Source of the DNA: Nitrospiraceae bacterium
GTDB taxonomy: Bacteria; Nitrospirota; Nitrospiria; Nitrospirales; Nitrospiraceae
Direction of reading: 5' to 3'
Assembly: GCA_005800255.1 (NCBI GenBank)
Contig: SYGW01000012.1
Coordinates: 1 to 11,947 of the forward strand
Length of the DNA stretch: 11,947 nt
How positions within the stretch are numbered: position 1 is the first letter of the stretch; each line of letters starts with the position of its first letter. This document shows positions 6,046-11,947 of the stretch, piece after piece. Position numbers and translations under genes: made by a program. A model generated the notes under the pieces. That model was given only the letters and a program-made list of their open reading frames with translations, had not been told where the DNA came from and did not search any database.

Positions 6046-6624
6046 ATGAAAGATTTTGTTCTCGGCGCCTTTGCCGAAAGCGCGAGCGTCAAGCAACAGT
6101 TCGCGCGCGACCATGCCGATCGAATCCTGCAGGTTGCAACATTGATGGTCTCGGCCTTTCGCGAGAGGCACAAAGTATTATTATTCGGCAACGGAGGTAG
6201 CGCCACGGATGCGGCCCATCTTGCCGCAGAATTCGTAGGCCGCTATAAACGCGAGCGGGCGCCGTTCCCGGCCATCGCCCTGGCCACCGACATTGCCGCC
6301 ATCACCTGCATCGCCAACGATTACGGGTACGACGAACTCTTCGCCCGTCAGATCCGCGCCCATGGCCAGAAGGGCGACGTCGCCATCGCCATCAGCACCA
6401 GCGGGAATTCTCCCAACGTCTTGAAAGGCGTGGAAGCGGCGAAAGCGTGCGGCCTCATCACCGTCGGATGGACCGGCGGGACCGGCGGGAAGCTGGCCGG
6501 CCTGGTGGACCATCCCTTTGTCGTGCCCTCGACTGTCACAGCCCGCATTCAAGAAAGTCACATCACGCTCGGCCACGTTCTCTGCGAACTCATCGAGGAG
6601 CAACTCCTTGGCAAAGTCTCCTGA
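6046..6624 (+). CDS. gmhA: Sedoheptulose-7-phosphate (phosphoheptose) isomerase
   Basis: First step of ADP-heptose synthesis for the LPS inner core: sedoheptulose-7-phosphate to D-glycero-D-manno-heptose-7-phosphate, in the cytoplasm. A SIS-domain protein of 192 aa, the normal size. GNGGSATDAAHLAAEFVGRY (48-67) holds the phosphate loop and a glutamate at 62 in the place of the catalytic base. STSGNS follows mid-protein, and QESHITLGHVLCELIEEQ (from 169) carries the H172 and H177 region expected at the active site. The start at 6046 is fixed by the adjacent promoter. Its 3' end overlaps the next gene by 17 nt, so it heads an operon with the deoxyhypusine-synthase-like, SprT-like and polymerase genes. 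DiaA-type SIS proteins are the alternative, but the GmhA motifs and rfaE2 nearby favour gmhA. Confidence 0.93.
   Translation: MKDFVLGAFAESASVKQQFARDHADRILQVATLMVSAFRERHKVLLFGNGGSATDAAHLAAEFVGRYKRERAPFPAIALATDIAAITCIANDYGYDELFARQIRAHGQKGDVAIAISTSGNSPNVLKGVEAAKACGLITVGWTGGTGGKLAGLVDHPFVVPSTVTARIQESHITLGHVLCELIEEQLLGKVS
6595..6610 (+). promoter_or_regulatory. Ribosome binding site and TTG start inside the gmhA 3' end
   Basis: GAGGAG at 6595-6600, then 7 nt, then TTG at 6608-6610. This decides the start of the deoxyhypusine-synthase-like gene and gives a 17-nt overlap with gmhA, consistent with translational coupling. Confidence 0.7.
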
Positions 6625-7600
6625 CCAGCAGCGGCCCCCTGTCACAGCCCCGCGCCTGATCGCCCCGATCAACGTGACGGATCTCACGACTTACCCGCTC
6701 AGAAAACGGCAGAGCAAAGTCCGCGTCTCCGACTTTGCTAAACCCTGGAAACGAGAGGGCAGCTTCAGCCAGTTCTATCGGTCCCTACCGGATCTCCTCG
6801 GCGTCAAAACCCTGCGCGCGGTCGCCAAAGCCATCGCGAAATCTCATCGCAAAGGCAAGCCGGTCATCGTCGGCATCGGCGCCCACGTCATCAAGGTCGG
6901 ATTGAGTCCGATTCTCGTAGACCTCATGCAACAAGGCATTGTCTCGGCTGTAGCCATGAACGGCGCCGGGATCATTCACGATTTCGAACTGGCACTTATG
7001 GGCCATACATCCGAAGAAGTCGATGCGGAAATCGACGAAGGCCGTTTCGGGATGGCGGAAGAAACCGGCCGCATGCTGAACGAGGCGATCGTCCGCGGAG
7101 CTCACGATCGCGAGGGGCTCGGCGAATCCGTCGGCCACTACATCAATCGGCGCCAGGGGCAGTTCCCCCATCGAGAAACGAGCATCCTGGCGACTGGCGC
7201 GAGACTCGGCATTCCCGTGACCGTGCATGTCGCCATCGGCACCGACATCATCCATATGCATCCTGCCGCGGACGGGGCCTCCATCGGCGCGACCTCACTG
7301 CTGGATTTTCGGCGGCTGGCAGCCGTCGTCTCCTGGATGGAGGGAGGCGTTTACCTCAACCTCGGCTCCGCCGTCATTTTGCCGGAGGTCTTTCTCAAAG
7401 CCGTGTCGCTGGGGCGCAACCTCGGTCATGAGCTGACCAACATTACGACCGTGAACATGGACTTCATGGCCCACTACCGCCCCCTCACCAACGTGGTGCG
7501 GCGGCCGACCCAAAAAGGCGGAAAGGGCTACTCCTTAATCGGCCACCACGAAATCATGGTACCCTTGCTGGCCGCGGCCATCCACGAAGAATTGGGGTAA
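6608..7600 (+). CDS. Deoxyhypusine-synthase-like protein (330 aa), TTG start
   Basis: The start is placed at TTG 6608 because GAGGAG lies at 6595-6600, 7 nt upstream; the frame can be read back to 6518 but that part is a shadow of gmhA. Features (residues from the TTG): GIGAHVIKVGLSP (89-101), NGAGIIHDFELAL (118-130), a middle helical part with RFGMAEETGRMLNEA, IGTDIIHMHPAADGAS (210-225), GGVYLNLGSAVILPE (246-260), and GGKGYSLIGHHEIMVPLLAA (303-322). The pattern of a Rossmann-like NAD fold with a two-part core resembles the deoxyhypusine/homospermidine synthase superfamily, but the HHxxNAN-type active-lysine box of eukaryotic enzymes is not seen. Bacteria of this kind lack eIF5A, so the substrate is unknown. 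Its overlap with gmhA hints at a role near heptose or LPS metabolism, but that is guilt by association only. Confidence 0.7.
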   Translation: MAKSPDQQRPPVTAPRLIAPINVTDLTTYPLRKRQSKVRVSDFAKPWKREGSFSQFYRSLPDLLGVKTLRAVAKAIAKSHRKGKPVIVGIGAHVIKVGLSPILVDLMQQGIVSAVAMNGAGIIHDFELALMGHTSEEVDAEIDEGRFGMAEETGRMLNEAIVRGAHDREGLGESVGHYINRRQGQFPHRETSILATGARLGIPVTVHVAIGTDIIHMHPAADGASIGATSLLDFRRLAAVVSWMEGGVYLNLGSAVILPEVFLKAVSLGRNLGHELTNITTVNMDFMAHYRPLTNVVRRPTQKGGKGYSLIGHHEIMVPLLAAAIHEELG

Positions 7601-7606
7601 CCCCCT

Positions 7607-8236
7607 ATGGCTCCACACCAAGCCCCTCCCGTCACCATGCCGCATCTGACCAGGATGTGGAGCGAGCTGAACAGCCGCTACTTCGCAGGCCTGCTGCCCC
7701 CGATCGATCTCGTCTGGAGCCGCCGCCTGACTTCCTCCGTCGGCATATTCATCAGCTGTCGAGGACCAAGACCCCGGCTGGATCAGGAGGGTCTTCGCCC
7801 GCCGACCACACGTGAGATTCGCCTCTCCCTGCCCTTGCTCCACCAAGCCACCCCCGCAAGCGAATATGACGAGCAGGAAATCCTGAATGCCCTGGGGCAC
7901 GAAATGATTCATCAATGGCAATACGACAGTCTGAAGCGGCGGCCGAATCACGGGCCTGATTTTCTCCGCAAGATGACCGAGATGAATCGGGATGGGGCCC
8001 TCGCGATCACCATCTATCATTCGCTGCAGAAGGAAGTGCTCGCGCTCACGCGATTCGCCTGGCGCTGCCGGCAATGCGGCCAACTATACCGGCGTCAGCG
8101 ACGGACGATTCAGCCGCGCCGGCACCATTGCGGCATCTGTCGGGGCTCCCTGCAGGAATTGGAATCAGTCGGCCAGCTCCAGCACGAACCGTCTCCGACA
8201 TCCTTGCCGCCAGGCCGATTATCCTTTCCGGCATAA
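7607..8236 (+). CDS. SprT-like zinc metalloprotease with C-terminal zinc ribbon (209 aa)
   Basis: SprT/Spartan-fold protein. The metalloprotease motif GHEMIH (97-102) supplies two zinc-ligand histidines and the catalytic glutamate, and H115 in NHGPDF is the expected third ligand. The C-terminal part has two CxxC pairs, CRQCG and CGICRG, separated by a basic stretch, forming a zinc ribbon typical of the family. The N-terminal MWSELNSRYFAGLLPPIDLVW matches the SprT fold opening. Eukaryotic SPRTN cleaves DNA-protein crosslinks; most bacterial SprT proteins remain uncharacterised. It begins 6 nt after the preceding stop, with only a weak GGGG as ribosome site, so translation is probably coupled. 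It lies 22 nt before a translesion polymerase, which fits a DNA-repair role. Longer than the usual ~165 aa. Confidence 0.85.
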   Translation: MAPHQAPPVTMPHLTRMWSELNSRYFAGLLPPIDLVWSRRLTSSVGIFISCRGPRPRLDQEGLRPPTTREIRLSLPLLHQATPASEYDEQEILNALGHEMIHQWQYDSLKRRPNHGPDFLRKMTEMNRDGALAITIYHSLQKEVLALTRFAWRCRQCGQLYRRQRRTIQPRRHHCGICRGSLQELESVGQLQHEPSPTSLPPGRLSFPA

Positions 8237-8258
8237 GCGCCGACTGGAGAAGCCATCC

Positions 8259-9407
8259 ATGCGCTGGTCCCGCCAGATCCTGTTCGGAGACATCGACGCC
8301 ATGTTCGCCTCAGCGGCGATCCTGGCGGACCCACGCCTTGCGGACAAACCGGTGGCGGTCGGAGGCTCGTCTCCGCGCGGCATTATCGCAGCAGCCAGTT
8401 ACGAGGCCCGTGCGTTCGGCGTCCGCTCCGCCATGCCCTCCGGCGAAGCCAAGCGGCTCTGCCCCCATCTCATCCTCGTTCCTCCGGACCGGCCTCTCTA
8501 TAACCGGCTGCATGAAGAGATGCAGGCCGTTATCGGCCAACTGCTCCCTGTCGTCGAATGGACCAGCATCGACGAGTTCTATGCGGAGACCACGGACATG
8601 CAGTCTCTCTATCCCGATCCGTCACGCCTGGGCCGATGCGTGAAGGACGCGATCTTCGACGCCACGGGACTCCATTGCACGATCGCGCTCGCCAGCGGAA
8701 AAACTGTGGCGAAGGTCGCAGCCGATGCCCACAAGCCGGACGGGCTGGCGGTGATCGAGCCGGGAACCGAAGCAGCCTTTCTCGCAGTCCGTTCGGTGCG
8801 CGACCTGCCTGGCATCGGACCGAAATCCGCAGCCCTGTTACAAAGGCTCGGCATCCATTGCGTCGGCGACCTGCTCAATCCGCAGCATGAGCCGTTTCTT
8901 CGGCAGCAATGGGGCAACCGTCTACTCGCCTGGCAGGAGGTGGCGCGGGGCATCGACCATGATCCGGTCGTGCTCGATCGGGAGGCCAAAAGCCTCGGTC
9001 ATGAAACGACATTCGAGCAGGACAGCCGCGACCTGGCGGTCCTGGAACAGACGATTAAAGGGTTTCTCGGAACCTTGACGCATAATCTACGCCTGCAGGG
9101 CCTGGCGGCTGGATCCTTCACCGTCAAACTCAAAGACACCACGTTCCGGATTACCACTCGGCAGCAGCAGTTCCGGCAACCGCTCAATTACGATCCAGCC
9201 ATGTGGCCGACCATCCGATCGGCGCTCCACAGCCTGGCCCTTCCCCGCACAGACTACCGGCTGGTAGGCCTGTCACTGTCAGGCCTTCTGCCCGCGACCG
9301 AATCCCTCTTTACACAACGCCAGACTCAGGCGGTTGCAGCCTTGGACGGACTGATCGAGCGATATGGCAGTCGAATGGTCCGGCTTGGCGGGATTCCGGA
9401 AGAATAG
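8259..9407 (+). CDS. dinB: Y-family DNA polymerase (Pol IV-like)
   Basis: Error-prone translesion polymerase, 382 aa. The start at 8259 has GGAGA 8 nt upstream; the frame extends back to 7992 only as a shadow of the SprT-like gene. Catalytic residues: D11 in GDIDAMFAS and D105-E106 in TSIDEFYAE. The steric gate is F16. SYEARAFGVRSAMP (47-60) is the triphosphate-binding finger loop. Helix-hairpin-helix thumb: VRDLPGIGPKSAALLQRLGI. Little-finger domain follows. Near the end TESLF could be a weak beta-clamp motif. The usual VE after MDAFFAS is replaced by AA, and the position before the steric gate is Met, so it is a divergent Pol IV. It is the last gene of the gmhA run and converges on the small minus-strand gene 6 nt away. 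No LexA box was seen. Confidence 0.9.
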   Translation: MRWSRQILFGDIDAMFASAAILADPRLADKPVAVGGSSPRGIIAAASYEARAFGVRSAMPSGEAKRLCPHLILVPPDRPLYNRLHEEMQAVIGQLLPVVEWTSIDEFYAETTDMQSLYPDPSRLGRCVKDAIFDATGLHCTIALASGKTVAKVAADAHKPDGLAVIEPGTEAAFLAVRSVRDLPGIGPKSAALLQRLGIHCVGDLLNPQHEPFLRQQWGNRLLAWQEVARGIDHDPVVLDREAKSLGHETTFEQDSRDLAVLEQTIKGFLGTLTHNLRLQGLAAGSFTVKLKDTTFRITTRQQQFRQPLNYDPAMWPTIRSALHSLALPRTDYRLVGLSLSGLLPATESLFTQRQTQAVAALDGLIERYGSRMVRLGGIPEE

Positions 9408-9413
9408 ATCGGA

Positions 9414-9599
9414 TCAATGCGGACGTGAATTGTCAGACGGGCGAACTGAATTCAAAAAGGCTTCCACTTCCTGAATGACGACTCCCTGCTCCTCCGCAGA
9501 CAACTTCTCCCAATGTTGCCGGAGCGGTTCGAAATAGTGCCTGATGGAAGTATAGAGACTATAGGCTTTCCCGTTGCGCTCGTCCGGACTGTCGGCCAT
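9414..9599 (-). CDS. Small hypothetical protein (61 aa)
   Basis: Function not recognised. The sequence starts MADSPDERNGKAYSLYTSIR and has a mostly helical centre (HYFEPLRQHWEKLSAEEQGV, VIQEVEAFLNSV), with no signal peptide or membrane segment. The ribosome site AAAGGA lies 8 nt upstream of the ATG at 9597-9599, and a candidate promoter sits further up. It converges with the polymerase gene, leaving 6 bp between stops. The good start signals make it a credible gene. Confidence 0.65.
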   Translation of the reverse strand: MADSPDERNGKAYSLYTSIRHYFEPLRQHWEKLSAEEQGVVIQEVEAFLNSVRPSDNSRPH

Positions 9600-9616
9600 G
9601 ATTCGCGTCCTTTCAC

Positions 9617-9646
9617 ATCATCGGCATAGACCAGCAGTCTAGTCAA
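9617..9646 (-). promoter_or_regulatory. Candidate promoter of the 61-aa gene
   Basis: On the minus strand, TTGACT (plus 9641-9646), an 18-bp spacer and GATGAT (plus 9617-9622). The spacer holds an inverted repeat TAGAC-n5-GTCTA that could be an operator. The -10 is only 4 of 6. Confidence 0.35.
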
Positions 9647-9803
9647 TCGCTCATCGGTAAACAAGAGTACGGACCGGGATGCGCGACGTGAACAGCTACC
9701 CGATGAACGCTGAATAAATAAAATGCGGATATTCCATCGTTTATCACTCACAGCTCATCGCTTCCCAGCTGACGAATGGTTTCAGCATCCGGCAGCGAGT
9801 CTC

Positions 9804-9832
9804 TTTCCATCCGCGTGCACAGTCAGTATGAT
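9804..9832 (+). promoter_or_regulatory. Promoter of rfaE2, predicted leaderless
   Basis: TTTCCA (9804-9809, 4 of 6), 17-bp spacer, TATGAT (9827-9832, 5 of 6), then 6 nt and ATG at 9839. The layout is base-for-base the same as the gmhA promoter, and again there is no Shine-Dalgarno site. This also supports 9839 as the start of rfaE2. Confidence 0.6.
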
Positions 9833-9838
9833 GCAGCT

Positions 9839-10321
9839 ATGATGACGAAGGTGATGGTCAAAGACCGGCTCGCTCCGCTGCTCCAACAGGCGCGAGCCCA
9901 AGGCAAACGCATTGTGTTCACGAACGGCTGTTTCGATCTCATGCATGTAGGCCATACACGCTACCTCCAGGCCGCGAAAGACCTGGGAGATCTCCTGGTC
10001 GTGGCCATCAACAGCGACGAGTCTGTCAGGTGTTTGAATAAGGCGCCGGATCGTCCGATCGTCCCGGACACTCAGCGGGCGGAAGTGGTCGCATCGCTCG
10101 GCTCTGTCGATTATGTTATCCTGTTCAACGAACCGGACCCCCGGGACCTGATCGCCGCTCTGCAGCCGGATATCCTCGTCAAAGGCGGAGATTGGGCGGT
10201 GGAACAAATCGTCGGCCGCGAAATCGTCGAAGCGAGAGGCGGAATTGTCCGGACCATTCCCTTAGTCCCAGGCATGTCCACTACATCATTAATCCAACGT
10301 ATTCGCTCAACCACCACATAA
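9839..10321 (+). CDS. rfaE2: D-glycero-beta-D-manno-heptose-1-phosphate adenylyltransferase
   Basis: Makes ADP-D-glycero-beta-D-manno-heptose from heptose-1-phosphate and ATP, a late step of LPS heptose precursor synthesis. A 160-aa nucleotidyltransferase: FTNGCFDLMHVGH (27-39) contains the HxGH ATP-binding motif, KGGD (115-118) is the family loop, and GMSTTSLIQRI (145-155) is the C-terminal signature ending the cytidylyltransferase-like fold. In many bacteria this domain is fused to the kinase RfaE1 as HldE; here it stands alone, and no kinase, GmhB or epimerase gene is in the window. The start at 9839 was chosen over 9776 because the promoter directly precedes it and the family begins a few residues before the TNGCFD strand. 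An ATG immediately following (9842) is equally possible. mfd starts 9 nt downstream. Confidence 0.93.
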   Translation: MMTKVMVKDRLAPLLQQARAQGKRIVFTNGCFDLMHVGHTRYLQAAKDLGDLLVVAINSDESVRCLNKAPDRPIVPDTQRAEVVASLGSVDYVILFNEPDPRDLIAALQPDILVKGGDWAVEQIVGREIVEARGGIVRTIPLVPGMSTTSLIQRIRSTTT

Positions 10322-10330
10322 GCCGTCGCA

Positions 10331-11947
10331 GTGGCCGATACTATCCATCCCCCTACAGCCTCTCAATGGTTCGTGCCTGTCGCTGCGGCATTGACCGCCA
10401 AGACAAGCCGGCCCTCTATCACCGGCTTGCACGGCTCCACTTCCGGCCTCGCCCTCACCACGCTCATGCAGCCTCAGTCAGGCAAACTGGGCAACCGTTC
10501 CTGGCTAATCGTCACGGGATCGGATGAGACGGCCGAACGGCTCTTCGACGATCTGCATTTTTTCCATGACCTCGTCGGCCTGTCGACTGCGCCCCTCGCC
10601 CTCTTCCCGAGATGGGAAACCCTGCCTTACGAGGACAGCGCCCCCCTTGTCAGCCTGATCGCGCGCCGGATGAATACCCTGCATCATATCCGCACCGCTC
10701 CACAGACCTGCCTGGTCACCTCCATCGTGGCCCTGATGCAAAGGCTGCTGCCTGTCGCAGCCTTCACCGGCACAACATTGCAATTTAAACGGGGCGGCAC
10801 GGTCGAACGGGAAGTCCTCACCAGCAGACTCTTGCGTCTCGGCTACCGCCAGGTCTCGGTGGTGGAGATCCCCGGCGAGTTCAGTATTCGAGGCGGCATC
10901 GTGGATATTTTCTCAACGGCCTATGCCGAGCCGCTGCGTGTCGAATTTCTGGGCGAAACGATCGACTCGCTCCGCCTCTTTGATCCCGCCACGCAAAAGT
11001 CCACCGCGAAGCTGGGTCAGGCGGTGGTCCTGCCAGCCCGGGAATATCTACGGGCGGAGGATTCGCCGGATGCCCTCGCGCCCATTCCGGTTGACGCCGA
11101 ATGGCGCGCGCCGGATCTCTATCCTGGCATGGAGACCCTCTTCGATTATTTTACGGAACAACCCCTCTTGGTCCTGGATCAGCCTTCTGCCTTGACTGGA
11201 GCCTGCGAAGACCTCTGGAGAAAAATCGACGACGGCTACCTCCGCCATGCCGATCGGGAAACCATCGTCCCCTACCCGTCACCGGAGCGGCTGTTTCTCA
11301 CCTGGCCGGAACTGATGGAGCATACGCAGGGCTGGTCGGCCCTCGCGCTGGAACCGCTCACCGAAAGCGATGCCTCCTGGAATCCGGCTCAAGCCTTTCC
11401 GGCCCAGGCCCCGGCCAGCGCCGGTCTCGGAGCCCGCGGAATGCCCTTCAGCCAGACCCTGACCATCATGGATCGCTTGCGTGAAGACTGCCGCGTCGTC
11501 CTCGTCGCGAGAAGTCAGGGCCAAGTGGCTCGCTTGCTGGCACTCTTACGCGAGCACGATATGCCGGCGATGGAATGGGCCACGGGAACCTGGACCGCCT
11601 CGAGTAAAACCAAAGCGCCCTTTTACGTCTTGCATGGCGATCTCTCATCGGGGCTCCTCGCCCAGGACTTACGCCTGGCGGTGCTGACAGAAGAAGAGCT
11701 GTTCGCCAAAGGCGCACGCCACAAACCGCAGGCCAAGAGTAAAGCCGCGACCTTCCTCTCCTCATTGGAAGATCTCAATGTGGGCGACTATGTCGTCCAC
11801 GTCCAGCATGGCATCGCCCGCTATCAAGGGCTGAAGCGCCTCTCCGTGCAGGATTTCGAGAGCGATTACTTGATCCTGGAATTCGCCGGCGGCGACAAGC
11901 TCTACGTGCCGCTGGAGAAGCTCAGCCATGTGCAGCGCTATAGCGGC
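10331..11947 (+). CDS. mfd: Transcription-repair coupling factor Mfd, 3' end outside window
   Basis: Mfd removes RNA polymerase stalled at lesions and recruits UvrA. The frame is open from GTG 10331 to the window end (539 codons seen). TAA of rfaE2 lies in the same frame 9 nt upstream, so GTG 10331 is the first possible start; no Shine-Dalgarno is seen and coupling to rfaE2 is likely. The N-terminal UvrB-like module is clear: ALFPRWETLPYEDSAP, LLRLGYRQVSVVEIPGEFSI and RGGIVDIFSTAYAEPLRVEF. A variable middle follows. At ~480-539 comes the RNA-polymerase-interacting (CarD-like) domain, VGDYVVHVQHGIARYQGL and YLILEFAGGDKLYVPLEKL. The DEAD/helicase motor, TRG motif and D7 domain lie beyond the window. 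Confidence 0.95.
   Translation, partial: MADTIHPPTASQWFVPVAAALTAKTSRPSITGLHGSTSGLALTTLMQPQSGKLGNRSWLIVTGSDETAERLFDDLHFFHDLVGLSTAPLALFPRWETLPYEDSAPLVSLIARRMNTLHHIRTAPQTCLVTSIVALMQRLLPVAAFTGTTLQFKRGGTVEREVLTSRLLRLGYRQVSVVEIPGEFSIRGGIVDIFSTAYAEPLRVEFLGETIDSLRLFDPATQKSTAKLGQAVVLPAREYLRAEDSPDALAPIPVDAEWRAPDLYPGMETLFDYFTEQPLLVLDQPSALTGACEDLWRKIDDGYLRHADRETIVPYPSPERLFLTWPELMEHTQGWSALALEPLTESDASWNPAQAFPAQAPASAGLGARGMPFSQTLTIMDRLREDCRVVLVARSQGQVARLLALLREHDMPAMEWATGTWTASSKTKAPFYVLHGDLSSGLLAQDLRLAVLTEEELFAKGARHKPQAKSKAATFLSSLEDLNVGDYVVHVQHGIARYQGLKRLSVQDFESDYLILEFAGGDKLYVPLEKLSHVQRYSG

Larger units (their letters stand above)
9600..9838. other. Intergenic region between the 61-aa gene and rfaE2
   Basis: 239 bp between two divergent genes, holding a promoter candidate for each. 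The part from 9700 to 9780 (AATAAATAAAATGC, then CACAGCTCATCGC and CCCAGCTGACG) is less GC-rich and has short AGCT-type repeats, but no gene or clear structure. Confidence 0.5.

Noticed and set aside
6518..6607. N-terminal extension of the deoxyhypusine-synthase-like protein from ATG 6518
   Set aside because: This part lies wholly within gmhA, has no ribosome site, and reads like a shadow; GAGGAG before TTG 6608 is the better start.
6181..7261. Long minus-strand frames opposite gmhA and the deoxyhypusine-synthase-like gene
   Set aside because: Typical GC-rich antisense shadows; Asp/Gly/His-rich composition and no ribosome sites.
7992..8258. Long N-terminal extension of the polymerase
   Set aside because: It is the out-of-frame shadow of the SprT-like gene; the family start at 8259 has its own GGAGA site.
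9776..9838. Upstream ATG for rfaE2
   Set aside because: It would extend the protein by 21 residues beyond the family start and lies across the predicted promoter.

Overview
The window looks like chromosomal DNA from a GC-rich, LPS-bearing bacterium, most likely Nitrospira (phylum Nitrospirota). The basis is gene content, codon use and one dispersed repeat (1402-1520) that I recall from Nitrospira genomes. The genus is an inference from memory; no search was run.

Layout. (1) 2-1249 (+): hemL without its first ~15 codons, followed by a hairpin and a 119-bp REP/MITE-like element. (2) 1525-4703: a lower-GC accessory stretch read mostly on the minus strand. It holds a 76-aa acidic hypothetical protein, a 37-aa single-pass membrane protein (too short for usual gene callers), a frameshifted lipoprotein SNase-like nuclease translationally coupled to a secreted Cys-rich Sel1-repeat protein, an orphan terminator, the relic of a tyrosine-recombinase C-terminus on the plus strand, and an NTF2/SnoaL-like gene. 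Two copies of a 49-bp repeat bracket the SnoaL-like gene, and one copy lies inside the integrase relic. This looks like a decayed island. (3) 4704-5960 (-): a CARF-domain protein of the Cas02710/TIGR02710 type with no cas genes or CRISPR array in view; its HEPN-like motif appears to lack the arginine. (4) 6046-9407 (+): a compact run of gmhA, a deoxyhypusine-synthase-like gene (TTG start), a SprT-type metalloprotease and a Y-family DNA polymerase. (5) 9414-9599 (-): a small hypothetical gene. (6) 9839-11947 (+): rfaE2 (heptose-1-phosphate adenylyltransferase) followed 9 nt later by mfd, which runs off the window.

Two themes are interleaved in the right half. One is ADP-heptose synthesis for LPS core (gmhA and rfaE2). 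The other is DNA damage handling (SprT-like protease, DinB, Mfd). gmhA and rfaE2 carry promoter-like sequences of identical geometry: -35, 17-bp spacer, -10, 6 nt, then ATG. Neither has a Shine-Dalgarno sequence, so leaderless mRNAs are predicted. The most unusual items are the orphan CARF protein, the paired leaderless promoters, the unplaced deoxyhypusine-synthase-like gene in the heptose operon, and the layered remnants of mobile elements between hemL and the CARF gene.
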